Assembly (NCBI RefSeq): GCF_022429645.1
Contig: NZ_CP092480.1
Location: forward strand, 2,710,501 to 2,774,500
Direction of reading: 5' to 3'
Length of the DNA stretch: 64,000 nt
DNA from: Lutibacter sp. A80
GTDB lineage: Bacteria > Bacteroidota > Bacteroidia > Flavobacteriales > Flavobacteriaceae
Shown here: piece after piece, positions 24,754 to 34,237 of the stretch
How the letters are laid out: every line of letters starts with the position of its first letter
How positions within the stretch are numbered: the first letter of the stretch is position 1
Notes under the pieces: generated by a model
Told to the model about the DNA's origin: nothing
Seen by the model: the letters and a program-made list of their open reading frames with translations, nothing else
Databases searched by the model: none
Translations under genes and position numbers: made by a program

Positions 24754-24858
24754 GATATGTAGTTTTTAGTACTTATTCAATAATAAATAGTGTTACAAAT
24801 TTATTATTAATTTTTGATTTTTAGTGTTAATCTTAATTCTTATAACATTAAGTTAATT

Positions 24859-24892
24859 TAAATAAAAACACCTTCAAACAAGTTGAAGGTGT
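24859..24892 (-). terminator. Intrinsic terminator of the metalloprotease gene
   Basis: Perfect 10-bp stem, ACACCTTCAA (24868-24877) with TTGAAGGTGT (24883-24892), loop of 5, followed on the minus strand by a T-rich tract. Confidence 0.87.
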
Positions 24893-24924
24893 ATATTTTA
24901 ATATTAATAACGTTTTAAAGGCTC

Positions 24925-27900
24925 TTATTCTTTAATAATTTTAAGAACTATAGGCTCTTCTAAATAAACTTTTGCAAAGTATAATCCTGTAGCATTATTA
25001 GCTAAATTTAATTGAACCTTATTATTAGTTACCGTATAATTTTGTACAGAAATTAATTGTGACTGTATATTGTACACTTCAATTTTTACAGTGTTTACAG
25101 AAACTGGTAACGCAATTTCTAAATTTCCTTTTGTAGGATTTGGGTATGCAATAATTTCATCGAACAAATTAATTGTTTTTGCAAAAACACCTTCACAAGA
25201 AACACTAGATTTTATTTCAACTTTATCTCCGTGGTTTACATTAATTGTAAAAATTGGAGCAGCAGTTTCTAAAGTTATTTTATTGTTTACATAAACTATA
25301 AATGGACCAGTACCTTGTTCTATTTCTATAGCAGCTTTTCCAGAATCGATAGCTACTTTTCCAGAAATTGTAGTTCCTTCATCTATAACCACATCATAAC
25401 ACTGTTTATAATTTTCATCTTCTTCAACACCAATACAAATAGTATAATTTCCAGGAGGTAAATCCGTATTTTGTAACGCAGCTGCAACTCCATTTAATGT
25501 TACATTGTATGTATATGTTTCTTTAGCTGAAATTAAAATTTGACCATTATCTTTGTTTGGACAAGTTTCACTAATAGTTTCTATTGTAAAATTATCTGCT
25601 GGTAAAGAGAATATTGGGCATCCTGAACTATCTACAGTACTTCCTAAAGGAGTTTCAGGGCAAATATCATCTTCATTAAAAACACCATCTTTATCATCAT
25701 CGTTACTATTTACAGCCACCCCACAAATTTCTATGCTCCAACTATTAATAGAACCTGTATCTTCTGGCCCGGCATCAATAGCTTGCAATATCCAATCTCC
25801 ATAAGATTCTTCTTCATTAAAAGCGGCTAAATTACCTTGAGGTTTAAAAGTTCCTGTAAAAGGAGGGGTTCCAGAAGTTATGGATACTTCAGCACTATCA
25901 TCAAAATTTGTATTTGTATAATTTAGCCCCTCATTTCCATTGTTTGCAGATAATAATACTTTTGTGCCTGTTGGGCTAATTAAATATAAAGATAAATCTC
26001 CAACCCACTCGTGAGGAGCAGTTACTGTAACATTTACATCTGTAATAATTTTATTGGTTGTTATACTTATATTTGAATTTGCTCCTGTGGTATTATTATC
26101 AGGTATATTTATTGGTTTATTTATTGAAGTATATGAATCGCAAACAACATTTGCTGTTGTAAAGCTGTAGTAATTTGAAAAAGCACTTTCACTACAGTTA
26201 TTAGTTCCTTTTATTCTCCAATAATAAGTGGTGTTAAATTCTAAAGATTGAGGTTCGAAATATGAGGAATTTAAGGTTGCAGTTTCTAAAACAGTTTCAA
26301 ATAATGCATCTGATGCTATTTCGATAATATAATTTTTAATATTTTCATCTTCGTTCCAGCTTAAATTATAAGGTGCTAATAATCCGCTACTTTCATTTTC
26401 TGGAAAACTTAATATTGGAGTATTTATTTGAGATGAAAATATATTTAATTCAATAGCTGTGTTCTTAGTTGTTGAAGTAGAAGTACCTGTTACAGTTATA
26501 TTGTAAAAACCAACATTATCGTTATCTATTCCTGTTATCGTCATTTCAACAGCAGTATTATTTGCAGTTGCAGTTGTAGGGTTAAAACTTACTGAGGTAC
26601 CATCAGGCAGGCCTGTTGCAGAAAATGTAGTTTCTTCATTAAAATCTAAAAACGTATTGTAGGTCATGTTGTAAACAACATTATCTGGAGCACAAGCATC
26701 TAAATTAAAGTTTTCAAAATTCATAATAAATTCTGAAGATTGTACTGAAATATTTGCAGTGTTTACGTTAAAAAAGATATTACCAACACTTTCAATTTTA
26801 ATTCTTCCGGTTGTTGTTGTAATATTAGGGCTTACAATAGTATGTGTACCATTATTTAGCACATTAGAAGCTAAGGTAATAGGATATGTTAATCCCCCAT
26901 CTTCAGAAAATAAAATATTTACATGAGAGCAATTTATAGGTGAACTATCGGTATTAGCAACATCCCAGTTAATTATTTGTGCTGTACCTGCATCCCAACT
27001 TTCTTGGGTAGTCTGTGTTGTTAATTTAAAAGCTTCTGCTTTATCTGAAAATGTTATTTCTGTTATATCACTGGCGGTTTGCCCTCCGTTTTCGTTATTA
27101 TCTCTAACAGTAACCGCAAACGTCATTGTTCGTGAAACAGAAGGTAAAACCTCCCATTGATTAGATGTATTACCACCTAAAATAGTTGACATATTAGGAA
27201 ATGTTCTTTCGGGGTTTTCATTTGGTTCTAGAGATCTAAATGCCGGACCTCCAGTTGCAGTAGAAACAAGGGGATGTGTTGCGGATTCAGTATCTATTTG
27301 TTCCCAAGTATATGTTAAAAGATCATTATCTGCATCTGAAGCAGTTGCGGATAAAACAAAAGGTGTAGAAACAGGGATTGTATAATTTTGAAGGCTTTCA
27401 ATTACCGGAGTGTTATTATTGGTATTAGAAATTTCAGCACAAGCACTACTATTTCCTTCAGTAATATTTGCCCACATTTCTTGAATACTTACATAGTGAA
27501 AATAAGCATCACTTGCATTTTGAATATTTTGAGGAGAGCATAAACCAGCGTATGCCATAATAGTTGAGCCACTTCCTGGTTCAACAGCAGTACCTTGATT
27601 AATGTTACCATTACAATTTCCAGAACTTGTATTAAATGTATGATGCGCCCCAAATTGATGTCCCATTTCATGTGCAACATAATCAATATCATAAGTATCT
27701 CCAATAGGATTGTTAGAACCTGTAATTCCACTGGCTTTTCCATTAGAGGTACAAGGTGAATTTAATTGAGCTAAACCTCCACCTCCAGTACTAAAAGTAT
27801 GTCCAATATCATAATTATCGGTTCCAATGGTGCTGTTTATTATTGATTGACTTTGATCAATTAATTCTTCAGAATCATCGTTTGTAAAACCATCTGTTGT

Positions 27901-28755
27901 TGCATCTAAAAAAATAATGTCTGTATTGTTATCAACTAAAACCATTGTTAAAGCCACATCTCTTTCAAAAATACCATTAACACGTGTCATAGTTGTTGCT
28001 ATAGCAGATAATACGGCAACCTTTTTAACAGAATCGGTTTCGGTTTCAGCAATTCCTTGTTGTGATAAATGAAATTGAGCATATTCACCAGTTGTAGCAA
28101 TGGCTAATCTGTAGGTTCTTAATTTTCCATCATTTGCATTTTCTGCTTTTGATGATGTATTTGAAGTTGTTTTAGTTCTATGCTTAATTTCAGTATTATA
28201 ATCATCGAATTTACAAACAAACTCCTCTTCTGGTTCAGGCGTATCAGTTTTTTTATATACTAAATACGATGTTTTATTTTTGGTATAAGGATCTATAAAT
28301 GTTGATTCTCCAGAATTTATTAATGTCATAGCATTTAAACCAGCAGCTGTAACACTAAATCGTATAGTTGTCCCCGGATTTTTAACACTTTTTCCGATGT
28401 AAGATTTAATTGTTGGGTATTTTTTTTGAAGTTTATCAGATAAAATAGGTGTTTCAAAAATCTCATAATTTTCTAATTCACCATTGCCATTTGGAAAATT
28501 TAAAGTAACACTAGAGTTTTTTAAATCTTCTTTTCTTTTTGGAGCATTTTTTAACTTGTTTTTCAAAGTTTCTAAATCTAAATCGTACAGTGTATATGCT
28601 TTAGGTATAGATTTTCTTGCTAATTTTGAAGCTGAACCTTTTTCTGAAATAGATTTTTTAGACCAAAGATTATCCGATTTTTGAGCAGAAGCAGAAAAAT
28701 ATTGAGTGGTAACAATTATAATTATTAATAAAAATCTAATATTTAAATACCTCAT
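24925..28755 (-). CDS. Secreted reprolysin-type zinc metalloprotease with P-domain and T9SS sorting domain
   Basis: 1276 residues. Signal peptide (ending SASA, about residue 24), then a propeptide-like region (to about 200). The catalytic domain (about 210-440) has the metzincin zinc site HEMGHQFGAHH with His362, Glu363, His366 and His372, and a Met-turn segment STIMAYAG. Ig-like domains (about 450-780) and a fibronectin type III domain (about 785-880) follow, then a proprotein-convertase P-domain (about 885-1030, with HEWVGDLSLYLISPTGT and WILQAIDAGPEDTG), one TSP3 unit, an Ig-like module and a T9SS type A sorting domain. It is exported by the type IX system and degrades extracellular protein. 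Its C-terminal module is nearly shared with the endonuclease I protein next door. Confidence 0.93.
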   Translation of the reverse strand: MRYLNIRFLLIIIIVTTQYFSASAQKSDNLWSKKSISEKGSASKLARKSIPKAYTLYDLDLETLKNKLKNAPKRKEDLKNSSVTLNFPNGNGELENYEIFETPILSDKLQKKYPTIKSYIGKSVKNPGTTIRFSVTAAGLNAMTLINSGESTFIDPYTKNKTSYLVYKKTDTPEPEEEFVCKFDDYNTEIKHRTKTTSNTSSKAENANDGKLRTYRLAIATTGEYAQFHLSQQGIAETETDSVKKVAVLSAIATTMTRVNGIFERDVALTMVLVDNNTDIIFLDATTDGFTNDDSEELIDQSQSIINSTIGTDNYDIGHTFSTGGGGLAQLNSPCTSNGKASGITGSNNPIGDTYDIDYVAHEMGHQFGAHHTFNTSSGNCNGNINQGTAVEPGSGSTIMAYAGLCSPQNIQNASDAYFHYVSIQEMWANITEGNSSACAEISNTNNNTPVIESLQNYTIPVSTPFVLSATASDADNDLLTYTWEQIDTESATHPLVSTATGGPAFRSLEPNENPERTFPNMSTILGGNTSNQWEVLPSVSRTMTFAVTVRDNNENGGQTASDITEITFSDKAEAFKLTTQTTQESWDAGTAQIINWDVANTDSSPINCSHVNILFSEDGGLTYPITLASNVLNNGTHTIVSPNITTTTGRIKIESVGNIFFNVNTANISVQSSEFIMNFENFNLDACAPDNVVYNMTYNTFLDFNEETTFSATGLPDGTSVSFNPTTATANNTAVEMTITGIDNDNVGFYNITVTGTSTSTTKNTAIELNIFSSQINTPILSFPENESSGLLAPYNLSWNEDENIKNYIIEIASDALFETVLETATLNSSYFEPQSLEFNTTYYWRIKGTNNCSESAFSNYYSFTTANVVCDSYTSINKPINIPDNNTTGANSNISITTNKIITDVNVTVTAPHEWVGDLSLYLISPTGTKVLLSANNGNEGLNYTNTNFDDSAEVSITSGTPPFTGTFKPQGNLAAFNEEESYGDWILQAIDAGPEDTGSINSWSIEICGVAVNSNDDDKDGVFNEDDICPETPLGSTVDSSGCPIFSLPADNFTIETISETCPNKDNGQILISAKETYTYNVTLNGVAAALQNTDLPPGNYTICIGVEEDENYKQCYDVVIDEGTTISGKVAIDSGKAAIEIEQGTGPFIVYVNNKITLETAAPIFTINVNHGDKVEIKSSVSCEGVFAKTINLFDEIIAYPNPTKGNLEIALPVSVNTVKIEVYNIQSQLISVQNYTVTNNKVQLNLANNATGLYFAKVYLEEPIVLKIIKE

Positions 28756-28906
28756 GCGTTTATTTTTTGTGTATAAGAAACTTACAAATATATATTATAA
28801 TATGTTGAACACAATTATAATGTCTTTTTAATTATTCAATTTAACTCTGATTTAATTAAATACAGTATTTTTGCTACTTTATAACAATTAATTTAGTTTT
28901 CTTATT

Positions 28907-29851
28907 TTGAAAATTTTCAACAATTTATCTAAATTTAAATCAATCAATAAAACTTTTGTTACCATTGGTACTTTTGATGGTGTTCATATTGGACATCAAA
29001 AGGTAATTAAAAAATTGATAAAAAGTGCTAAAAATAATAAAGCAACGTCTGTATTGCTTACTTTTTTTCCACATCCACGTATGGTGTTGCAAAAAGATTT
29101 AGACATTAAATTAATTAATACTATTGAAGAACGAACAAAATTATTGGAAAATTTAGGGTTAGATATTTTAGTAATTCACGAATTTTCAAAGAGTTTTGCT
29201 AAACTTTCGGCTTTAGATTTTGTAAGAAATATTTTAGTAAATACGCTAAATATTTCAAGATTGGTAATTGGTTACGATCATCATTTTGGAAAAAATAGAG
29301 AAGGTAATTTTGAACAATTACAAGATTATGGATATACCTATAATTTTAAGGTAAAAAAAATAACGCAACAAGAAATTAGCGATATTACTGTTAGTTCAAC
29401 AAAAATTAGGAAAGCCATAGAAAACGGGGAAATTGTAAAAGCTAATAGTTATTTAGGATACAATTTTATGTTAACCGGAACGGTGGTGAAAGGTAAAAAT
29501 TTAGGTGAAAAAATTGGGTTTCCAACAGCAAATATACATATTCCAGAAACCTATAAATTAATTCCTAAAACGGGTGCATATATTATAAAATCAAAGATAG
29601 ATGGTGAAGAAGTGTTTGGAATGATGAATATTGGGTTTAGACCAACTGTTGGTGGTAAAAATCAAACTATTGAAGTTCATTTCTTTAATTTCGATAAGCA
29701 AATTTATGATGAAAAAATTCAGATTGAAGTATTGAAATTTTTAAGAGAAGAACAAAAATTTGATGCTATAGAAGTATTAAAAAATCAATTAATAAAAGAC
29801 AAAAACACTTGTTTAGAGTATATTAATAATAACTTTTTAAATGAAATTTAA
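28907..29851 (+). CDS. ribF: Bifunctional riboflavin kinase/FAD synthetase
   Basis: 314 residues from a TTG start; the alignable N-terminus MKIFNNLSKFK starts there and no ATG fits. The FAD synthetase nucleotidyltransferase domain (1-185) has GTFDGVHIGHQK and the FFPHPR motif. The riboflavin kinase domain (190-310) has GKNLGEKIGFPTANI and a GMMNIGFRPT segment. It converts riboflavin to FMN and then FAD in the cytoplasm. It is followed 3 bp later by a small lipoprotein gene. No FMN riboswitch was recognised upstream. Confidence 0.95.
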   Translation: MKIFNNLSKFKSINKTFVTIGTFDGVHIGHQKVIKKLIKSAKNNKATSVLLTFFPHPRMVLQKDLDIKLINTIEERTKLLENLGLDILVIHEFSKSFAKLSALDFVRNILVNTLNISRLVIGYDHHFGKNREGNFEQLQDYGYTYNFKVKKITQQEISDITVSSTKIRKAIENGEIVKANSYLGYNFMLTGTVVKGKNLGEKIGFPTANIHIPETYKLIPKTGAYIIKSKIDGEEVFGMMNIGFRPTVGGKNQTIEVHFFNFDKQIYDEKIQIEVLKFLREEQKFDAIEVLKNQLIKDKNTCLEYINNNFLNEI

Positions 29852-29854
29852 CCT

Positions 29855-30376
29855 ATGAGAAATCTATTAATAGTATGTGCTTTTTTAATGATTTCTTGTA
29901 AATCTAATTACACTGTAAGTCAATATATACAACAAGAAGTAGAAACTTGTCCCGAAAATGGTGTTTGTTCAATTGAGCTGTTTCCTAATAAAGCAATTGT
30001 TTTTAAAACAGATAATATAGGTATTATGTACCCAGAAATTTCTGAAGGATCTAAAACAATTTTAAAATATACCTATACCAAAAACACTATAAAAAACATA
30101 CAAGATAGCAGTTATACCGAAATTATATATGCTGAATTTGATGCAGATATTACTCCAATGGAGTTATCTGATGAAACATTACAAAATGTAAAATTATATT
30201 TTGGAAGGCTGTGTTATTGTAAGGGTGAAACAGGATATTTTCCAGTAAAAAATGGAGAATTAAAACTTACTAAAATCAATAAAAATTCGTTTAAATTAGA
30301 TTTAAATTTTTCAATTTCTGAAGTGCCACAAATAATTTCAAAAATTTCAGAAACTATTTCTTTAAAATCAAATTAA
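29855..30376 (+). CDS. Small lipoprotein of unknown function
   Basis: 173 residues. A lipoprotein signal peptide ends at Cys15 (MISCKSN); the residues after it are not acidic, so an inner-leaflet outer-membrane location is more likely than surface display. The rest looks all-beta, with Cys32, Cys38 and a later LCYCKGETGYF segment that could form disulfides. I do not recognise a family. It starts 3 bp after ribF and is followed by serS with its own promoter, so it is probably co-transcribed with ribF. No function is inferred from that. Confidence 0.7.
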   Translation: MRNLLIVCAFLMISCKSNYTVSQYIQQEVETCPENGVCSIELFPNKAIVFKTDNIGIMYPEISEGSKTILKYTYTKNTIKNIQDSSYTEIIYAEFDADITPMELSDETLQNVKLYFGRLCYCKGETGYFPVKNGELKLTKINKNSFKLDLNFSISEVPQIISKISETISLKSN

Positions 30377-30380
30377 ACTA

Positions 30381-30414
30381 TTTGGTTTCTTTTATCAGCA
30401 ATTTATTAAATTTG
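30381..30414 (+). promoter_or_regulatory. Promoter of serS
   Basis: TTTG (30381-30384), a 22-bp spacer and TAAATTTG (30407-30414): a full match to the Bacteroidota -33/-7 promoter. The -7 ends 23 bp before the serS ATG. Confidence 0.7.
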
Positions 30415-30437
30415 CCATTCAATAAAAGGAAAAAACA

Positions 30438-31712
30438 ATGTTACAAGTTGCATTTATTAGAGAAAACACAGAAGCTGTTTTAAAGGGTTTAGAAAAAAGA
30501 AATTTAAAAAACGCTGCTGATTTGGTTGCACAAACCATTGCTGCTGATGAAAGTAGAAGATCAATTCAAACTGAATTGGATGCTGTATTGGCAGAATCTA
30601 ATAAATTATCGAAAGATATTGGGCAATTATTTAAATCTGGTGAACGACAAAAAGCCGAAGTTTTAAAGCAAAAGACAGTTTTATTAAAACAAAAATCTAA
30701 AGATTTAGCTGACAACCTTCAAAATAAGGCAACAGAATTACAAGAATTATTGTATTTAATTCCAAATATTCCTAATGAAATTGTTCCTGCAGGTTCTACA
30801 GAAGAAGATAATTTAAATGTATTACAAGAAGGTGAAATTCCTGTATTACACGCAGATGCTTTACCACATTGGGAATTGGCAAAAAAGTACGATATTATTG
30901 ATTTTGAACTTGGAAATAAAATTTCAGGAGCCGGTTTTCCAGTATATAAAGGTAAAGGTGCAAAATTACAACGCGCTTTAATCAATTATTTTTTAGATAA
31001 AAACACCGAAGCTGGATATAATGAAGTGCAAGTGCCACTTTTAGTAAATGAAGCTTCAGGGTTTGGAACTGGGCAATTGCCAGATAAAGAAGGGCAAATG
31101 TACCACGATGCACAAGATAATTTATATTTAATTCCTACGGCAGAAGTTCCAGTAACTAATATTTATAGAGATGTTATTTTAAAAGAAAGTGATTTTCCTA
31201 TATTAAATACCGCATATACACCTTGTTTTAGACGCGAAGCTGGTTCATACGGAGCGCATGTACGTGGTTTAAATAGATTGCATCAATTTGATAAAATTGA
31301 AATAGTTAGAATTGAACACCCATCTAATTCTTATAAAGCTTTAGATAGTATGGTTGCACACGTAAAAGGAATTTTAAACGAATTAAATTTACCTTTTAGA
31401 ATTTTACGTTTATGTGGTGGAGATATTGGATTTACATCTGCATTAACGTACGATTTTGAAGTGTTTTCAACAGCACAAGATCGTTGGTTAGAAGTAAGTT
31501 CTGTTTCTAATTTTGAAGCATTTCAGGCAAATCGTTTAAAACTTCGTTTTAAAAATAGTGAAGGAAAAAGCGAATTAGCACACACACTTAATGGAAGTTC
31601 TTTAGCATTACCACGCGTGTTAGCAGGTTTGTTAGAAAATTGCCAAACACCTGAGGGAATTAAAATCCCTAAGGTGCTAGTTCCATACTGTGGATTTGAG
31701 CTTATTAACTAG
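30438..31712 (+). CDS. serS: Seryl-tRNA synthetase
   Basis: 424 residues, the normal length. The N-terminal tRNA-binding long coiled-coil arm spans about 1-105. The class II catalytic core follows, with motif 2 FRREAGSYGAHVRGLNR and motif 3 LNGSSLALPRVLAGLLE near the C-terminus. It charges tRNA-Ser (and tRNA-Sec where present) with serine. A complete -33/-7 promoter lies just upstream. The TAG stop overlaps the TAG of the small convergent gene in a shared CTAG. Confidence 0.97.
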   Translation: MLQVAFIRENTEAVLKGLEKRNLKNAADLVAQTIAADESRRSIQTELDAVLAESNKLSKDIGQLFKSGERQKAEVLKQKTVLLKQKSKDLADNLQNKATELQELLYLIPNIPNEIVPAGSTEEDNLNVLQEGEIPVLHADALPHWELAKKYDIIDFELGNKISGAGFPVYKGKGAKLQRALINYFLDKNTEAGYNEVQVPLLVNEASGFGTGQLPDKEGQMYHDAQDNLYLIPTAEVPVTNIYRDVILKESDFPILNTAYTPCFRREAGSYGAHVRGLNRLHQFDKIEIVRIEHPSNSYKALDSMVAHVKGILNELNLPFRILRLCGGDIGFTSALTYDFEVFSTAQDRWLEVSSVSNFEAFQANRLKLRFKNSEGKSELAHTLNGSSLALPRVLAGLLENCQTPEGIKIPKVLVPYCGFELIN

Positions 31713-31849
31713 TTAACACTAACGGTTATCATTTTTTTGTATTTATTCATTTCAATTAAGGCATCAAAATAATTATTTATTTGTCCTTTTTTCATGAATA
31801 TTAATGCTTTATTTTTTGCTGTTTCGTATTGTTTTATTAATTCTTTCAT
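31709..31849 (-). CDS. Small conserved flavobacterial protein (46 residues)
   Basis: Begins at the ATG at 31849 (MKELIKQYETAKNKALIF) and ends IEMNKYKKMITVSVN. An in-frame ATG at 31897 would add 16 residues without any family look. I recall very similar short proteins, with a helical KxAIxxMKxGQIxxYxxALxEMNxYKxLM pattern, in other flavobacteria, hence the call as a real gene. It is helical and basic, with no membrane segment, and the function is unknown. It converges on serS; the two stop codons share the palindrome CTAG. Confidence 0.65.
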   Translation of the reverse strand: MKELIKQYETAKNKALIFMKKGQINNYFDALIEMNKYKKMITVSVN

Positions 31850-31958
31850 AATAAAAAATTTAGTTGTTTTATATGTTAAAGACAATTTTTGTGCCAAAAT
31901 GTTACAGCCATATTTCTAAAATATAAGGTAATTATAAAAACTTTAACACTTGTTTGGT

Positions 31959-31966
31959 TATATTTG
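31959..31966 (+). promoter_or_regulatory. -7 promoter element (TATATTTG) of the TPR gene
   Basis: Exact TAnnTTTG match ending one base before an ATG at 31968. Transcription should start about 5-8 bp downstream, so the usable start codon is the ATG at 31986. Confidence 0.55.
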
Positions 31967-31985
31967 AATGAATTTAATAGAGAAA

Positions 31986-33761
31986 ATGCGTAAAATTTTA
32001 ATCTTACTTATATGTTGTTTTTCCTTGCAAATACATGCGCAAGAATCTTCACTAGCCTATTTATATCTTAGAAATGGTGAGTATGAAAAAGCAGCTGCTA
32101 TTTATAAAAATTTACACGAAAAAAATCCATTAAACAGTAATTATCTAACTAATTTAATAGAGAGTTATCGACAACTAGAAAAATTTAATGAAGTAGCTTT
32201 ATTAATAAATACACAATTAAAAAAAATACCAAATCAATATTATTTATTGGTTGAGTTAGGGTATAATTATCAGTTGCAATACAAACAAGACAGCGCCTCT
32301 TTTTTTTATGAAAAAGCATTAAATTCAATAGAAAAAAAGCGAAATCAAGGCTATTTAATAGGTAGATCGTTTCAACAAAACCATTTGCTAGATTATGCAC
32401 TTGCAGCTTTTCAAAAATCGATGGAAGTAAATCCGAATTCGAATTACAACCTACAAATTGCAGCCATTTATGGTGAAAAGGGCGATTTAGAAAATATGTT
32501 TAATACCTATTTAAATTTGGTTGAAACCAATGTAAATTATTTACCAACTTCAAAAACTTATATTGGGAAGTATATTACCGATGATGCTGAAAATGAAGCT
32601 AATATTTTTCTGAGAAAATTATTAATTAAAAGATTGCAAAACAATCCGCAAAATAGTTGGAATCAACTATTGAGCTGGTTATATACCCAACAAAAAGAGT
32701 ATGGTAAAGCTTTAATACAAGAAAAAGCATTATTTAAAAGAGATCCAAATAGTTTAAAAGGTATTACAGATTTGGGTGAAATTGCTTATGCAGATAAAGA
32801 TTATTTGGTGTCTAAAAACTGTTTTAACTATGTTATTTCGCACACAAAAAATTTAGAAGATCAATTAAGAGCAAAATTATATTTATTACAAATAGCAATT
32901 GAAACGGAGAATGAAGTTTCTGTTATAGAACAACAATTTCAACAAATTTTTATGGAGTATGGCAAAAATGAACATACAATTGCCGTACAAATTGTGTATG
33001 CAGATTTTTTAGCATTTAGGAAAAATGAATCAAAAAATGCAATTTCATTATTAAAAGAAGCTCTTAAATTACCTATAAACGAATTTCAGAAAGGAAATTT
33101 AAAAACGAAATTAGCAGATATTTTAGTTTATTCTAATAAATTTAATTCGGCTTTAATTTATTACACACAAGTTCAAAACAATTTAAAAAATAATAGTATT
33201 GGACAAACAGCACGATTTAAAATTGCACAAACTTCCTATTTTAAAGGAGATTTTGAATGGGCACAATCACAATTAAAAGTATTAAAAAATTCAACATCGC
33301 AATTAATAGCAAATGATGCATTGGACTTAAATTTATTAATTACAGATAATATTGTAAAAGATAGTTTAAAAATTGCATTAAAAACATATGCAAAAGCCGA
33401 TTTATTGGCCTTTCAAAATAAAAACCAACAAGCAGTAGATACATTACAAGTAATTTTAACAAATTTTAAAGGACATTCATTAGAAGATGAGGCGTTATTT
33501 AAACAAGCTAAATTATTGGAGAAATTAAATGATTTTACACGAGCAGAAAATAATTATATACAAATTATAGCACTTAATAAAGAAGATATTTTAGTAGATG
33601 ACGCAGTCTATTATTTGGCAGAATTGTATTTAAATAAATTAAATAATATTGAAAAAGCTAAAGCATATTATCAAAAAATTATTTTTGAATATCCTTCAAG
33701 TATATATTTAGTTGATGCACGAAAAAAATATAGAAAATTACGTGGAGATACACTTAATTAA
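31986..33761 (+). CDS. Exported tetratricopeptide repeat protein
   Basis: 591 residues from the ATG at 31986. The in-frame ATG at 31968 sits right behind a -7 element and would not be on the mRNA. A signal peptide ends at IHAQ, followed by TPR repeats through most of the length, including YLYLRNGEYEKAAAIYKNL at the N-terminus and several YY-containing copies at the C-terminus (YYLAELYLNKLNNIEKAKAY). No catalytic domain is seen. It is a periplasmic or outer-membrane-associated scaffold of unknown partner. It is divergent from the small gene downstream of serS, and a DUF4286 gene with its own promoter follows. Confidence 0.85.
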   Translation: MRKILILLICCFSLQIHAQESSLAYLYLRNGEYEKAAAIYKNLHEKNPLNSNYLTNLIESYRQLEKFNEVALLINTQLKKIPNQYYLLVELGYNYQLQYKQDSASFFYEKALNSIEKKRNQGYLIGRSFQQNHLLDYALAAFQKSMEVNPNSNYNLQIAAIYGEKGDLENMFNTYLNLVETNVNYLPTSKTYIGKYITDDAENEANIFLRKLLIKRLQNNPQNSWNQLLSWLYTQQKEYGKALIQEKALFKRDPNSLKGITDLGEIAYADKDYLVSKNCFNYVISHTKNLEDQLRAKLYLLQIAIETENEVSVIEQQFQQIFMEYGKNEHTIAVQIVYADFLAFRKNESKNAISLLKEALKLPINEFQKGNLKTKLADILVYSNKFNSALIYYTQVQNNLKNNSIGQTARFKIAQTSYFKGDFEWAQSQLKVLKNSTSQLIANDALDLNLLITDNIVKDSLKIALKTYAKADLLAFQNKNQQAVDTLQVILTNFKGHSLEDEALFKQAKLLEKLNDFTRAENNYIQIIALNKEDILVDDAVYYLAELYLNKLNNIEKAKAYYQKIIFEYPSSIYLVDARKKYRKLRGDTLN

Positions 33762-33841
33762 GTCGAAAAACAAAATACAGATAAAAAAGAAGATTATAAC
33801 GTTGCTTTAGACTAAATTAATTAGTTGTAAAGAAACCTTTG

Positions 33842-33849
33842 TATCTTTG
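33842..33849 (+). promoter_or_regulatory. -7 promoter element (TATCTTTG) of the DUF4286-rsmA-mgtE operon
   Basis: Exact TAnnTTTG match, 51 bp upstream of the DUF4286 start. The -33 element is not clear (GTTG at 33824-33827 gives a short spacer). Confidence 0.55.
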
Positions 33850-33900
33850 TCACATTAAACCTATAAACTTTATAACCCTTAACCTTTTAAACTAAAAAAA

Positions 33901-34233
33901 ATGTATATATATAACGTAACAACAAATGTTGATGAATCGGTTCATCAGCAATGGTTAAAATGGATGAAAGAAGTACATATACCAAATATGCTTTCTTTAG
34001 GGAAATTTACCAATGCAAAAATGATTCAAGTTATGGTAGATGAAGAAATGGGAGGCACAACATATGCTGTACAATACACAACAGATAGTATAGAAACTCT
34101 TCAAGAATATTACCAAGAAGATGCCGAAAAATTAAGAGCAGAAGCAATGCATTTATTTAAAGATAAAATTGTAGCTTTTAGAACCGAATTAAAAGTTGTT
34201 AGTGAACAATTTAGTATGAGTGTGAAAAATTAA
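33901..34233 (+). CDS. DUF4286 family protein
   Basis: 110 residues without signal peptide. The N-terminal [18 protein letters not shown], followed by the [13 protein letters not shown] segment, is typical of the DUF4286 family, a ferredoxin-like (alpha-beta) fold. The family function is unknown. It starts a tight operon: rsmA begins 4 bp downstream, and mgtE overlaps rsmA. In Bacteroidota this family is often found beside rsmA, which fits the layout here. Confidence 0.88.
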   Translation: MYIYNVTTNVDESVHQQWLKWMKEVHIPNMLSLGKFTNAKMIQVMVDEEMGGTTYAVQYTTDSIETLQEYYQEDAEKLRAEAMHLFKDKIVAFRTELKVVSEQFSMSVKN

Positions 34234-34237
34234 TTTT

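Noticed and set aside
28756-28906. FMN riboswitch in front of ribF
   Set aside because: No conserved RFN-type stems are visible in the AT-rich 151-bp gap.
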